Assembly (NCBI RefSeq): GCF_009857475.1
Contig: NZ_WWCJ01000004.1
Span: 62,001 to 126,000 of the forward strand
Reading direction: 5' to 3'
DNA from: Pseudoduganella guangdongensis
GTDB lineage: Bacteria; Pseudomonadota; Gammaproteobacteria; Burkholderiales; Burkholderiaceae_D
DNA: 64,000 nucleotides
In this document: piece after piece, positions 16,516-24,739 of the stretch
Layout: every line of letters begins with the position of its first letter
How positions within the stretch are numbered: position 1 is the first letter of the stretch
Program-made: the position numbers and the translations under genes
The notes under the pieces: model-generated
The model's input: only the letters and a program-made list of their open reading frames with translations
Databases searched by the model: none
Told to the model about the DNA's origin: nothing

Positions 16516-19212
16516 ATGTCAGCTCAACTTGACCAGGTCACGGCACAAACCGCCAACGATCCTGACGCACAGGAAACCAAAGAATGGCTGGACGCGCTGG
16601 AAGCCGTTCTGGAAGCCGAAGGCCCGGAACGTGCCCACTACCTGATGGAGCGCCTGGTTGACCTGGCCCGCCGTCGCGGCGCCGATATCCCGTTCTCCGC
16701 CAATACCGCCTACGTCAACACCATCCCGGCGCACAAGGAAGTGCACTGCCCGGGCAACCTGGAATATGAAGAGCGCCTGCGCTCCTGGATGCGCTGGAAC
16801 GCCATGGCCATGGTCGTGAAGGCCAATCGCGCCGACGGCGACCTGGGCGGTCACCTGTCCTCCTTCGCCTCGCTGGCCAACATGCTGGGCATCGGCTTCA
16901 ACCACTTCTGGCGCGCCCCGAGCGAAGAGCACGGCGGCGACCTGCTGTACATCCAGGGCCACTCGTCCCCGGGTGTCTACGCGCGCGCCTTCCTGGAAGG
17001 CCGCCTGAGCGAAGAGCAGCTGCTGAACTTCCGCCGCGAAGTGGACGGCAAAGGCCTGTCCTCCTACCCGCACCCGAAACTGATGCCGGACTTCTGGCAG
17101 TTCCCGACCGTGTCGATGGGCCTGGGCCCGCTGATGGCGATCTACCAGGCGCGCTTCCTGAAGTACCTGCACGCGCGCGGTATCGCCAACACCGAAGGCC
17201 GTAAAGTCTGGGCCTTCTGCGGCGACGGTGAGATGGACGAACCGGAATCGATGGGCGCGATCGGCATGGCTGCCCGCGAACAGCTGGACAACCTGAACAT
17301 CGTGGTCAACTGCAACCTGCAGCGCCTGGACGGTCCGGTGCGCGGCAACGGCAAGATCATTCAAGAGCTGGAAGCGGACTTCCGCGGCGCCGGCTGGAAC
17401 GTCATCAAAGTCATCTGGGGCCCGGGTTGGGACAACCTGCTGGCACAGGACAAGGACGGCATCCTGCAGCGCGTGATGATGGAAACCGTGGACGGCGAGT
17501 ACCAGAATTACAAGGCCAAGGATGGCGCCTACGTGCGCAAGCACTTCTTCGGCAAGCATCCGAAGCTGCTGGAAATGGTTGCCAACATGTCGGACGACGA
17601 CATCTGGCGCCTGACCCGGGGCGGCCACGACCCGCACAAGATTTACGCCGCGTTCAAGCAAGCCAACGAATCCGTCGGCAAGCCAACCGTCCTGCTGGTG
17701 AAGACCGTCAAGGGCTTCGGCATGGGCAAGTCCGGCGAAGCGCGCAACACCGCGCACCAGACCAAGAAGCTGGACGACGAAGCGATCCGCGAAATGCGCG
17801 ACCGCTTCAACATCCCGATCCCGGACGACAAGCTGGCCGAGATCCCGTTCTTCAAGCCGTCCGACGACGCACCTGAAATGAAGTACCTGCACGAGCGCCG
17901 CCAAGCGCTGGGCGGCTACCTGCCGCAGCGCCGCATGCAAGCGGACGAGAAGCTGGTGGTGCCGTCGCTGGAAGCCTTCAAGGCCGTGACCGACCCGACC
18001 CCGGAAGGCCGCGAGATCTCCACCACCCAGGCATACGTGCGTATCATCACCGCACTGCTGCGCGACCAGTCCCTGGGCCAGCGCGTGGTGCCGATCCTGG
18101 TCGACGAGTCCCGTACCTTCGGTATGGAAGGCCTGTTCCGCCAGATCGGCATCTTCAACCAGCAAGGCCAGTTGTACGAGCCGGTCGACAAAGACCAGGT
18201 GATGTACTACCGCGAAGACAAGGCCGGCCAGATCCTGCAAGAAGGTATTAACGAAGCGGGCGGTATGAGCTCGTGGATCGCTGCTGCGACCTCGTACTCC
18301 ACCAACAACCGCGTGATGATCCCGTTCTTCACCTACTACTCGATGTTCGGCCTGCAGCGCGTTGGCGACCTGGCATGGGCAGCGGGCGACATGCGCGCAC
18401 GCGGCTTCCTGATGGCGGGCACCGCCGGCCGTACCACCCTGAACGGCGAAGGCCTGCAGCACGAAGATGGCCACAGCCATATCGTCGCGGCGACCATCCC
18501 GAACTGCGTGCCGTACGACCCGACCTTCGGCCACGAGCTGGCAGTCATCATCCAGGACGGCCTGCGCCGCATGGTGGGTGAGCAGGAAGACGTGTTCTAC
18601 TACATCACCATCATGAACGAGAACTATGCCCACCCAGGCCTGAAAGCCGGCCAGGAAGAGGGCATCCTGAAAGGCATGTACCTGCTGCAAGAGGGCGACA
18701 AGTCCGCCAAGCAGCGCGTGCAGCTGATCGGCTCGGGCACCATCCTGCGCGAATCCATCTTCGCGGCGGAACTGCTGAAGAACGACTGGAACATCGCCGC
18801 CGACGTCTGGTCCGCGCCGTCGCTGACCCTGGTGGCACGCGACGGTATCGACTGCGAACGCTGGAACATGGTCAACCCGACCAAGGAACAGCGCGTGCCC
18901 TACGTGACCGGCCTGCTGAAGGACACCACCGGCCCGATCGTGGCGACCACCGACTACATGCGCGCCTTCGCCGACCAGATCCGTCCATACATGCCTGCCG
19001 GCCGCTCGTACAAGGTCCTGGGCACCGATGGCTTCGGCCGTTCGGACAGCCGCGCCAAGCTGCGCGAGTTCTTCGAGGTGAACCGCTACTACATCACCGT
19101 GGCTGCGCTGCGTTCCCTGGCGGACGAAGGCAAGATCGCGCTGTCCGTGGTGGAAGACGCCATCAAGAAGTACGGCATCGATCCGAACAAGCCAAATCCG
19201 GTGACCCAATAA
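16516..19212 (+). CDS. aceE: Pyruvate dehydrogenase E1 component AceE
   Basis: Thiamine-diphosphate-dependent decarboxylase of the pyruvate dehydrogenase complex, which feeds acetyl-CoA into the TCA cycle. The 898-residue single-chain form is the homodimeric E1 typical of proteobacteria. The TPP motif is clear (AFCGDGEMDEPES ... NLNIVVNCNLQRLDG). HSSPGVYARAFLEGRLSE, the central YTAR-like pyrimidine domain (AGTAGRTTLNGEGLQHEDG) and the C-terminal transketolase-like domain (TDGFGRSDSRAKLREFFEV) are intact. The ribosome site is GGAGA, with a promoter at 16391. It is the first gene of aceE-aceF-lpdA, 21 bases before aceF. Confidence 0.98.
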   Translation: MSAQLDQVTAQTANDPDAQETKEWLDALEAVLEAEGPERAHYLMERLVDLARRRGADIPFSANTAYVNTIPAHKEVHCPGNLEYEERLRSWMRWNAMAMVVKANRADGDLGGHLSSFASLANMLGIGFNHFWRAPSEEHGGDLLYIQGHSSPGVYARAFLEGRLSEEQLLNFRREVDGKGLSSYPHPKLMPDFWQFPTVSMGLGPLMAIYQARFLKYLHARGIANTEGRKVWAFCGDGEMDEPESMGAIGMAAREQLDNLNIVVNCNLQRLDGPVRGNGKIIQELEADFRGAGWNVIKVIWGPGWDNLLAQDKDGILQRVMMETVDGEYQNYKAKDGAYVRKHFFGKHPKLLEMVANMSDDDIWRLTRGGHDPHKIYAAFKQANESVGKPTVLLVKTVKGFGMGKSGEARNTAHQTKKLDDEAIREMRDRFNIPIPDDKLAEIPFFKPSDDAPEMKYLHERRQALGGYLPQRRMQADEKLVVPSLEAFKAVTDPTPEGREISTTQAYVRIITALLRDQSLGQRVVPILVDESRTFGMEGLFRQIGIFNQQGQLYEPVDKDQVMYYREDKAGQILQEGINEAGGMSSWIAAATSYSTNNRVMIPFFTYYSMFGLQRVGDLAWAAGDMRARGFLMAGTAGRTTLNGEGLQHEDGHSHIVAATIPNCVPYDPTFGHELAVIIQDGLRRMVGEQEDVFYYITIMNENYAHPGLKAGQEEGILKGMYLLQEGDKSAKQRVQLIGSGTILRESIFAAELLKNDWNIAADVWSAPSLTLVARDGIDCERWNMVNPTKEQRVPYVTGLLKDTTGPIVATTDYMRAFADQIRPYMPAGRSYKVLGTDGFGRSDSRAKLREFFEVNRYYITVAALRSLADEGKIALSVVEDAIKKYGIDPNKPNPVTQ

Positions 19213-19233
19213 TTAGAAGACGGAGCAAACACT

Positions 19234-20547
19234 ATGAGCATGGTTGAAGTGAAAGTCCCGGATATCGGCGACTTCAAGGAAGTTGAAGTCATCGAGCTGA
19301 TGGTCAAGGTGGGCGATACGATCAAGGTCGACCAGTCGCTGCTGACCGTTGAATCGGACAAGGCATCGATGGAGATCCCTTCGTCGCAAGCCGGCGTCGT
19401 CAAGGAAATCAAAGTGAAGGTCGGCGACAAGGTCGCTGAAGGCTCGCTGGTGCTGATCGTCGACGCCGTCGGCGGCGCCGCTCCAGCCGCCGCGCCGTCC
19501 GCCGCCGCGTCCGCACCAGCGCCTGCGCCGGCCGCAGCTCCAGCTGCCGCGCCGTCCAGCAGCACTGCAGCCGCAGCGCCGGCAGCAGCCTCGGCGCCAG
19601 CGGTGAACGGCAAACTGGCCCACGCCTCCCCATCCGTCCGCAAGTTCGCCCGCGAACTGGGCGTGGATGTGGCCCGCGTCGGCGGCACCGGCCCGAAAGG
19701 CCGCGTGACCCAGCTGGACGTGCAGAACTACGTCAAAGGCATCGTCTCCGGCGCCGTCGCAGCACCGAACGCCGCCCCAGCCGCCGCCGGTGGCGGTGCA
19801 GGCCTGAACCTGCTGCCATGGCCATCGCTGGACTTCAGCAAGTTCGGCGAAACCGAGCTGTCCCCGCTGCCGCGCATCAAGAAGATCTCCGGCCCGAACC
19901 TTCACCGCAACTGGGTGATGATCCCGCACGTCACGCAATTCGAAGACGCCGACATCACCGACCTGGAGCAGTTCCGCGTCGACAGCAACAACGCCAACGC
20001 CAAGAACAAGGACGCCACCAAGCTCACCATGCTGGCGTTCGTGATCAAAGCATCCGTCACCGCGCTGAAGAAATTCCCGACCTTCAATTCGTCGCTGGAC
20101 GAAAAGGGCGAGAACCTGATCCTGAAGAAGTACTACAACATCGGCTTCGCCGCCGACACGCCGCAAGGCCTGGTAGTACCGGTCGTGAAGAACGCCGACC
20201 AGAAGTCCGTGACCCAGATCGCCAAGGAAATGGGCGAACTGTCGCTGGCAGCGCGCGAAGGCAAGCTGAAGCCGACCGACATGCAAGGCGCCTGCTTCAC
20301 CATCTCCTCGCTGGGTGGCATTGGCGGCACCGCCTTCACCCCGATCGTGAACGCACCGGAAGTGGCGATCCTCGGCCTGTCCAAGTCCTCCATGAAGCCA
20401 GTATGGGACGGCAAGCAGTTCGTGCCGCGCCTGATGCTGCCGCTGTCGCTGTCCTACGACCACCGCGTGGTCGACGGCGCGTCCGGTGCACGCTTCGCCG
20501 CATACCTGGCCGAAGTACTGGCCGATATGCGCAAGATCCTGCTGTAA
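19234..20547 (+). CDS. aceF: Dihydrolipoamide acetyltransferase E2 AceF
   Basis: Core acetyltransferase of the pyruvate dehydrogenase complex. Its 437 residues carry one N-terminal lipoyl domain (~4-75) with the lipoylated Lys in [14 protein letters not shown] long Ala/Pro linker follows (~80-125), then an E3-binding domain ([20 protein letters not shown], ~130-165), a second linker, and a catalytic domain ending in [12 protein letters not shown] with the catalytic His. A single lipoyl domain is fewer than in E. coli E2; the operon's E3 also carries one. The ribosome site is GGAGCA; lpdA follows after 10 bases. Confidence 0.97.
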   Translation: MSMVEVKVPDIGDFKEVEVIELMVKVGDTIKVDQSLLTVESDKASMEIPSSQAGVVKEIKVKVGDKVAEGSLVLIVDAVGGAAPAAAPSAAASAPAPAPAAAPAAAPSSSTAAAAPAAASAPAVNGKLAHASPSVRKFARELGVDVARVGGTGPKGRVTQLDVQNYVKGIVSGAVAAPNAAPAAAGGGAGLNLLPWPSLDFSKFGETELSPLPRIKKISGPNLHRNWVMIPHVTQFEDADITDLEQFRVDSNNANAKNKDATKLTMLAFVIKASVTALKKFPTFNSSLDEKGENLILKKYYNIGFAADTPQGLVVPVVKNADQKSVTQIAKEMGELSLAAREGKLKPTDMQGACFTISSLGGIGGTAFTPIVNAPEVAILGLSKSSMKPVWDGKQFVPRLMLPLSLSYDHRVVDGASGARFAAYLAEVLADMRKILL

Positions 20548-20557
20548 GGAGGCCACG

Positions 20558-22348
20558 ATGATCGAAGTTAAAGTACCGAACATCGGCGACTTCAAGGACG
20601 TTGAAGTGATCGAACTGCTGGTCAAGGTTGGCGACACCGTCAAGGTGGACCAATCGCTGGCCACCGTGGAATCCGACAAGGCATCCATGGAGATCCCATC
20701 GACCCATGCAGGCGTGATCAAGGAACTCAAGATCAAGGTCGGCGACAAGGTCAATGAAGGCTCTCCGCTGATGGTGCTGGAGGAGGCCGCAGGCGCCGCC
20801 GCAGCCGCACCAGCGGCCGCTGCACCGTCCGCGCCAGCCTCCGCCCCGGCGGCAGCACCCGCCCCGGCCCCAGCGCCGGCCGCGCCAGCGACCGCGCCTG
20901 CGGCCGGCGGCTACGCCGGCCAGGTCGACATCAGCTGCGACATGATGGTCCTGGGCGGCGGCCCAGGCGGCTACTCCGCCGCCTTCCGCTCCGCAGACCT
21001 GGGCATGAACACCGTCCTGATCGAGAAATACGCGACCCTGGGCGGCGTCTGCCTGAACGTTGGCTGTATCCCATCGAAAGCCCTGCTGCACCTGGCAGCC
21101 GTGGTGGACGAAACCAGCCACATGGCCAAGAACGGCGTCACTTTCGCCAAGCCGACCATCGACATCGACCAGGTGCGCAGCTACAAGGAAGGCGTCATCA
21201 AAAAGATGACTACCGGCCTGTCCGGCATGGCCAAGATGCGCAAGGTGAATGTGGTGCAGGGCGTAGGCCAGTTCCTCAGCCCGAACCATATCGAAGTCAC
21301 CGCAGGCGACGGCAGCAAGAAAGTGGTCCAGTTCAAGCAGGCCATCATCGCCGCCGGTTCCAGCGTGGTGAAGCTGCCGTTCGTCCCGGAAGACAACCGC
21401 ATCGTCGACAGCACCGGCGCGCTCGAACTGCGCTTCATGCCGAAGAGGATGCTGGTCATCGGCGGCGGCATCATCGGCCTGGAAATGGCCACCGTGTACA
21501 GCACCTTCGGCGCACGCATTGACGTCGTTGAGATGATGGACGGCCTGATGCAAGGCGCCGACCGCGAAGCCGTCAAAGTCTGGCAGAAGTACAACGAAAA
21601 GCGCTTCGACCGCATCATGACCAAAACCAAGACCGTCGGCGTGGAAGCGCTGCCGGAAGGGATTAAAGTCACCTTCGAAGCCGCCGAAGCCGGCGCCACC
21701 GCACCGGAACCGCAGCTGTACGACATGGTCCTGGTGGCGGTAGGCCGCAGCCCGAACGGCAAGAAGCTCGCCGCCGACAAAGCCGGCGTGATCGTCACCG
21801 AGCGCGGCTTCATCGACGTCGACAAGCAGATGCGCACCAACGTGCCGCACATCTTCGCCATTGGCGACATCGTCGGCCAACCGATGCTCGCGCACAAAGC
21901 CGTGCACGAAGCCCACGTCGCCGCCGAAGCCGCCCACGGCGAGAAAGCCTACTTCGACGCCAAGATCATTCCATCGGTGGCCTACACCGATCCGGAAGTG
22001 GCATGGGCCGGCATCACCGAGGACGAAGCCAAAGCCAAAGGCATTAAGGTGGAGAAGGGCCACTTCCCATGGGCCGCCAGCGGCCGCGCCGTTGCCAACG
22101 GCCGTGACGAAGGCTTCACCAAGCTGCTGTTCGACGCCGAGACCCACCGCATCATCGGCGGCACGATTGTCGGCACCCACGCCGGCGACATGATCGGCGA
22201 GATCGCACTGGCCATCGAAATGGGCGCCGACGGCGTGGACATCGGCAAAACGATCCACCCGCACCCAACGCTGGGCGAATCGATCGGCATGGCCGCCGAA
22301 GCCTACGAAGGCGTCTGCACCGACCTCCCGCCCCCCCGCAAACGCTAA
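20558..22348 (+). CDS. lpdA: Dihydrolipoyl dehydrogenase E3 with N-terminal lipoyl domain
   Basis: FAD enzyme that reoxidises dihydrolipoamide in the pyruvate dehydrogenase complex. The 596 residues consist of a lipoyl domain (~1-75, [20 protein letters not shown]), an Ala/Pro linker to ~125, and a complete E3 module. The FAD-binding LGGGPGGYSAAFRSADLG, the redox disulfide GGVCLNVGCIPSKALLH, NAD-binding VIGGGIIGLEMAT and the C-terminal HPHPTLGES (catalytic His-Glu side) are present. I chose ATG 20558, preceded by AAGGAGG, just after aceF. The lipoyl domain is nearly identical to that of aceF. A transposase module begins just after the stop, in the opposite direction. Confidence 0.97.
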   Translation: MIEVKVPNIGDFKDVEVIELLVKVGDTVKVDQSLATVESDKASMEIPSTHAGVIKELKIKVGDKVNEGSPLMVLEEAAGAAAAAPAAAAPSAPASAPAAAPAPAPAPAAPATAPAAGGYAGQVDISCDMMVLGGGPGGYSAAFRSADLGMNTVLIEKYATLGGVCLNVGCIPSKALLHLAAVVDETSHMAKNGVTFAKPTIDIDQVRSYKEGVIKKMTTGLSGMAKMRKVNVVQGVGQFLSPNHIEVTAGDGSKKVVQFKQAIIAAGSSVVKLPFVPEDNRIVDSTGALELRFMPKRMLVIGGGIIGLEMATVYSTFGARIDVVEMMDGLMQGADREAVKVWQKYNEKRFDRIMTKTKTVGVEALPEGIKVTFEAAEAGATAPEPQLYDMVLVAVGRSPNGKKLAADKAGVIVTERGFIDVDKQMRTNVPHIFAIGDIVGQPMLAHKAVHEAHVAAEAAHGEKAYFDAKIIPSVAYTDPEVAWAGITEDEAKAKGIKVEKGHFPWAASGRAVANGRDEGFTKLLFDAETHRIIGGTIVGTHAGDMIGEIALAIEMGADGVDIGKTIHPHPTLGESIGMAAEAYEGVCTDLPPPRKR

Positions 22349-22356
22349 AAAGCAAC

Positions 22357-22395
22357 TTTTGTCCGCCCTGGGGTCAGGAAGAAAGGTGGACATTT
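22357..22395 (+). repeat. 39-bp REP-like repeat, left flank of the transposase
   Basis: Core CTGGGGTCAGGAAGAAA with right end GTGGACATTT. The first three bases differ from the consensus AAA. It shares the 53214-53252 sequence at nearly every other position. Confidence 0.85.
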
Positions 22396-22403
22396 TCCTG
22401 TAG

Positions 22404-23132
22404 TTATCGCGCAGCTTCGGCTGCGCGTATTCTTTGTACTGTCTTGGTCGATACCTGGAAGTGCTCGGCGATCTCGGCCGGGCTGTAATGCCCTGAAAGG
22501 ATGGCTTCCGCAATGGCGTGCTGGCGGTCTTGCTTGCCATTGACGGCAGGCAGGGCCGGCGGTCGCAGCGGATCGCGCCCGCCAATGCCCGCTGCCACGA
22601 AATCGCAGAATGCGCTGGTGCGCTCCGCATCGGTCTTGCCGTGGAAGCGCTTGCGGATGGTTTCCGTATCCAGCCAATCGGGCGCCACGGCAAGCCCGGC
22701 GGTTGCCCGATAGCTGCTCCAAAGCCATTCCTCCGCACAGGCCGCCAAGCCCGCCCGCACCGGGTTCAGGGGGATGTAGCGGGCCAGTTCCATGAAATGT
22801 TCTTCCTGCTCCAGCAGCACGGAGTGGAAGCGGCCCTGCAGCACATGCCCCGTCAAGCCATGCCGCACGTTGAACACCTGCGCATACAGGCAGTTAATGT
22901 AGTGCATGGCTTCGGAGAGGTTGGCGGTCGGCGTCTCCACCAGCAGGTGGTAGTGGTTCGGCATCTGGCAATACGCATGGCAGACGAAACCGAATCGATC
23001 CGCCGCGCGGGCGACGATGGTCTGCCAGCTCAGAAAATCGAGCTTATCGTGAAAGATGATGGCCTTGCGATTGCCACGCGCGGTGACGTGGTGCATGGCG
23101 CCAGGGAACTGGGTGCGAGGTGGTCGGCTCAT
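22404..23132 (-). CDS. REP-associated tyrosine transposase (Y1/HUH, RAYT) with C-terminal helix-turn-helix
   Basis: A 242-residue single-strand-DNA-type transposase (COG1943). The start MSRPPRTQFPGAMHHVTARG is typical. The HUH motif is in YCQMPNHYHLLVE (~residues 55-67) and the catalytic Tyr lies in MHYINCLYAQVFN (~85-95), followed by GHVLQGRFHSVLLE. After ~residue 200 a helix-turn-helix tail is added (SPAEIAEHFQVSTKTVQRI), which may aid repeat recognition. All catalytic residues appear intact. In other bacteria such enzymes are single copy and act on REP palindromes; activity on the flanking 39-mers is inferred from their position. Confidence 0.93.
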   Translation of the reverse strand: MSRPPRTQFPGAMHHVTARGNRKAIIFHDKLDFLSWQTIVARAADRFGFVCHAYCQMPNHYHLLVETPTANLSEAMHYINCLYAQVFNVRHGLTGHVLQGRFHSVLLEQEEHFMELARYIPLNPVRAGLAACAEEWLWSSYRATAGLAVAPDWLDTETIRKRFHGKTDAERTSAFCDFVAAGIGGRDPLRPPALPAVNGKQDRQHAIAEAILSGHYSPAEIAEHFQVSTKTVQRIRAAEAAR

Positions 23133-23203
23133 TCACCGACGATAGCACTCCAAAAATGCGGCAATCTGATCTAAATCAGATGAAAGGCAGGGGCCAGGAG
23201 AAA

Positions 23204-23242
23204 AAATGTCCACTTTTCTTCCTGACCCCAAAACGGACATTT
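23204..23242 (-). repeat. 39-bp REP-like repeat, right flank of the transposase
   Basis: The opposite-strand copy of the left repeat. It overlaps the last two bases of the DUF3144 gene, whose TAA stop begins inside it. Confidence 0.85.
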
Positions 23243-23582
23243 ACTTCTGGATGCGGTATTGCTCGAAGTTCTGGTTGTAGTCGGCCCAGTTGTCGTCCAG
23301 CATTTTGGAGAACTGGTCCATGAAGTAGGCTTTCGCTTCTTCCTTCTTGGCGTTGAAGGCGTCCGGTTCACCGTTGGCGCGCGCGACCAGGAAGGTGTTG
23401 TAGCGGGCGGCGGCGAAGATCAGGGAGGCGCCTACCAGCTGCGGTGCGCCGCGGTTGCTGGTCTCGTGGGCGTTGGCGAGTGCGATGTAGGCGTCGATGT
23501 TCTCGAAGAACTTCTGGTCGTCGATCTTCTGCTGCTCGTTCAGTTGCTGTTCGTTCGGTTGCTGTTGCTGTTGGTCGCTCAT
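23241..23582 (-). CDS. DUF3144 family protein
   Basis: A 113-residue acidic soluble protein with a Gln/Asn-rich N-terminus (MSDQQQQQPNEQQLNEQQ). The helical body matches DUF3144: FFENIDAYIALANAHE, VGASLIFAAARYNTFLVA and AKAYFMDQFSKMLDDNWADY. The family has no known function. Its 3' end runs into the right 39-bp repeat, so the stop codon is partly supplied by the mobile module. No strong ribosome site is seen before the ATG. Confidence 0.82.
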   Translation of the reverse strand: MSDQQQQQPNEQQLNEQQKIDDQKFFENIDAYIALANAHETSNRGAPQLVGASLIFAAARYNTFLVARANGEPDAFNAKKEEAKAYFMDQFSKMLDDNWADYNQNFEQYRIQK

Positions 23583-23650
23583 GTTCTACTACCAAAAAAG
23601 TACATTAGGGGCGGCCATCCTGACACAGGATGCGCTTTGCCGCAATAAAA

Positions 23651-23673
23651 AACCGGGCGATCTGCCCGGTTTG
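23651..23673 (-). terminator. Intrinsic terminator of the 60-residue gene
   Basis: Stem AACCGGGC / GCCCGGTT with a five-base loop, followed on the minus strand by a run of six T. It lies just after the stop at 23677. Confidence 0.85.
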
Positions 23674-23676
23674 TTG

Positions 23677-23859
23677 TCAGCTCGCTATGAAGCGCTCTGG
23701 TATTTCAATGCCGCCGCTATTGGCAGCTTCCGCATAGGCCTTGAGTTCATTGATCGCCGCATCCAGGTGTTCCTTGTTCGGGTTTTCCTGGAAGCCTCTG
23801 ATGCGCTCGTTGATGGTGGCGACTTTCCTGCTCCATTCGAGCCGATCGACCTTGCTCAT
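23677..23859 (-). CDS. Small hypothetical protein
   Basis: A 60-residue soluble protein (MSKVDRLEWSRKVATINERI ... IPERFIAS), predicted as two helices. I chose the internal ATG at 23859 because GGAGG lies four bases upstream; the frame is open further but has no ribosome site. It has its own strong terminator. It does not resemble a family I can name with confidence. It lies between the efflux regulator and DUF3144, all on the minus strand. Confidence 0.65.
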   Translation of the reverse strand: MSKVDRLEWSRKVATINERIRGFQENPNKEHLDAAINELKAYAEAANSGGIEIPERFIAS

Positions 23860-23944
23860 ACATCCTCCTACTGTAGTTATGGTTTTGAGGAGTCCAGTAT
23901 CCGGCAGCGGGCCAACGCTACACCGTGCGCTGCCGCACACAGGC

Positions 23945-24589
23945 TTACCGCCTCAGCGCGCCATGCAGGAAGAGGTCGACGCCCTGTTCAATGTCCTCGG
24001 GCGTGGTGGCGACGCCGCAGCGCGAATCGAACAGGAAGCGGCGCAGCTGGTCGCCCATCAGGCAGTTCATGAAGTACACCGCCAGGCGCTCGGGCGGCGC
24101 GTCGGTGCTGAGCTGGGCCTTGATGTCGGGGCGGGCGAAGTAGCGCGCCAGCAGCTCGCGCGTCTGGCGCGGGCCGGCATCCCAGAAGGCTTCCGCCAGG
24201 TCGGGATTGGCGTGCGATTCGGCCACCACGATCTGGTACAGCGCAGTGGCGGCCGGGGTGCTGACCAGGCTGTGGAAGCGCATGCCGAATTCCAGCAGGG
24301 TGTCGCGCATAGGGCGGTTCACAGTTTCCATGACGCTCGGGTCGAATGCGCCGGCCCGGTAGCGCAGCAGGATGGCCTTGAGCAGGCCGGCCTTGCCGCC
24401 GAACTTCACGTAAATCGTGCGCACGGCCACCCGCGCTTCCTTGGCGATGGCTTCCAGGCTGACCTTGCTATAGCCCTTTTCGAGGATCAGGCGTCCCGCC
24501 GTATCCATCAGGTCGTTCAGGCGCGCCTCGGCATCGGCGGCCTTGGGGCGGCCGGCTTTGACTGGCTCAGGGAGTTGTTCGACAGACAT
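23945..24589 (-). CDS. TetR-family repressor of the adjacent efflux operon
   Basis: A 214-residue TetR-type regulator. The DNA-binding domain spans ~25-75: RLILEKGYSKVSLEAIAKEA, then VRTIYVKFGGKAGLLKAI. The C-terminal domain is a helical ligand-binding region (LLEFGMRFHSLVSTPAATAL). It is divergent from the emrA-emrB-OMF operon across 150 bases that hold a clear inverted repeat and a promoter. Direct repression of that operon is the usual outcome of this arrangement, and the ligand is probably a substrate of the pump. No experimental link exists here. Confidence 0.9.
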   Translation of the reverse strand: MSVEQLPEPVKAGRPKAADAEARLNDLMDTAGRLILEKGYSKVSLEAIAKEARVAVRTIYVKFGGKAGLLKAILLRYRAGAFDPSVMETVNRPMRDTLLEFGMRFHSLVSTPAATALYQIVVAESHANPDLAEAFWDAGPRQTRELLARYFARPDIKAQLSTDAPPERLAVYFMNCLMGDQLRRFLFDSRCGVATTPEDIEQGVDLFLHGALRR

Positions 24590-24651
24590 GATTGAAAACC
24601 GTACGTAATGCCCGGAGGCTATCAGATAGCTGCACTTTATTCCACTTTAAA

Positions 24652-24671
24652 ATGAAATGCAATCGTTTCAT
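24652..24671. promoter_or_regulatory. Candidate TetR operator
   Basis: Inverted repeat ATGAAA (24652-24657) and TTTCAT (24666-24671), eight bases apart, just upstream of the efflux promoter. A further TCATTTCATTTC occurs at 24713-24724 near the start of the operon, and a shorter palindrome GCTATCAGATAGC lies closer to the tetR start at 24618-24630. Confidence 0.55.
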
Positions 24672-24674
24672 TTC

Positions 24675-24703
24675 TTGACTTTGATCAAGGCTTCGCCAAT
24701 AAT
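24675..24703 (+). promoter_or_regulatory. Predicted promoter of the efflux operon
   Basis: TTGACT (24675-24680), a 17-base spacer and AATAAT (24698-24703). The operator candidate lies immediately upstream and the HlyD-family ATG 36 bases downstream. Confidence 0.6.
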
Positions 24704-24739
24704 GCAATGAACTCATTTCATTTCTAGGGAGCCCTCCCC

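Larger units (their letters stand above)
22357..23242. mobile_element. RAYT-type transposase module bounded by inverted 39-bp repeats
   Basis: A transposase gene (22404-23132, minus strand) sits between two 39-bp copies in opposite orientation (22357-22395 and 23204-23242). Each copy has the core TGGGGTCAGGAAGAAA and half-palindromic ends (tGTCC ... GGACATTT). The module lies between the convergent ends of lpdA and a DUF3144 gene. There are no IS-type terminal repeats apart from these, and no target duplication is evident. This is the layout expected of a REP-associated tyrosine transposase with its own REP family. Confidence 0.85.

Noticed and set aside
16519-19209. Long open frame on the minus strand opposite aceE
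   Set aside because: It mirrors the whole aceE gene, has no family motifs and follows from the GC-rich third-position bias of the coding strand.
20336-22738. Long minus-strand frame across lpdA and the transposase
   Set aside because: Same shadow pattern; it reads through the real transposase stop region and the inverted repeat.
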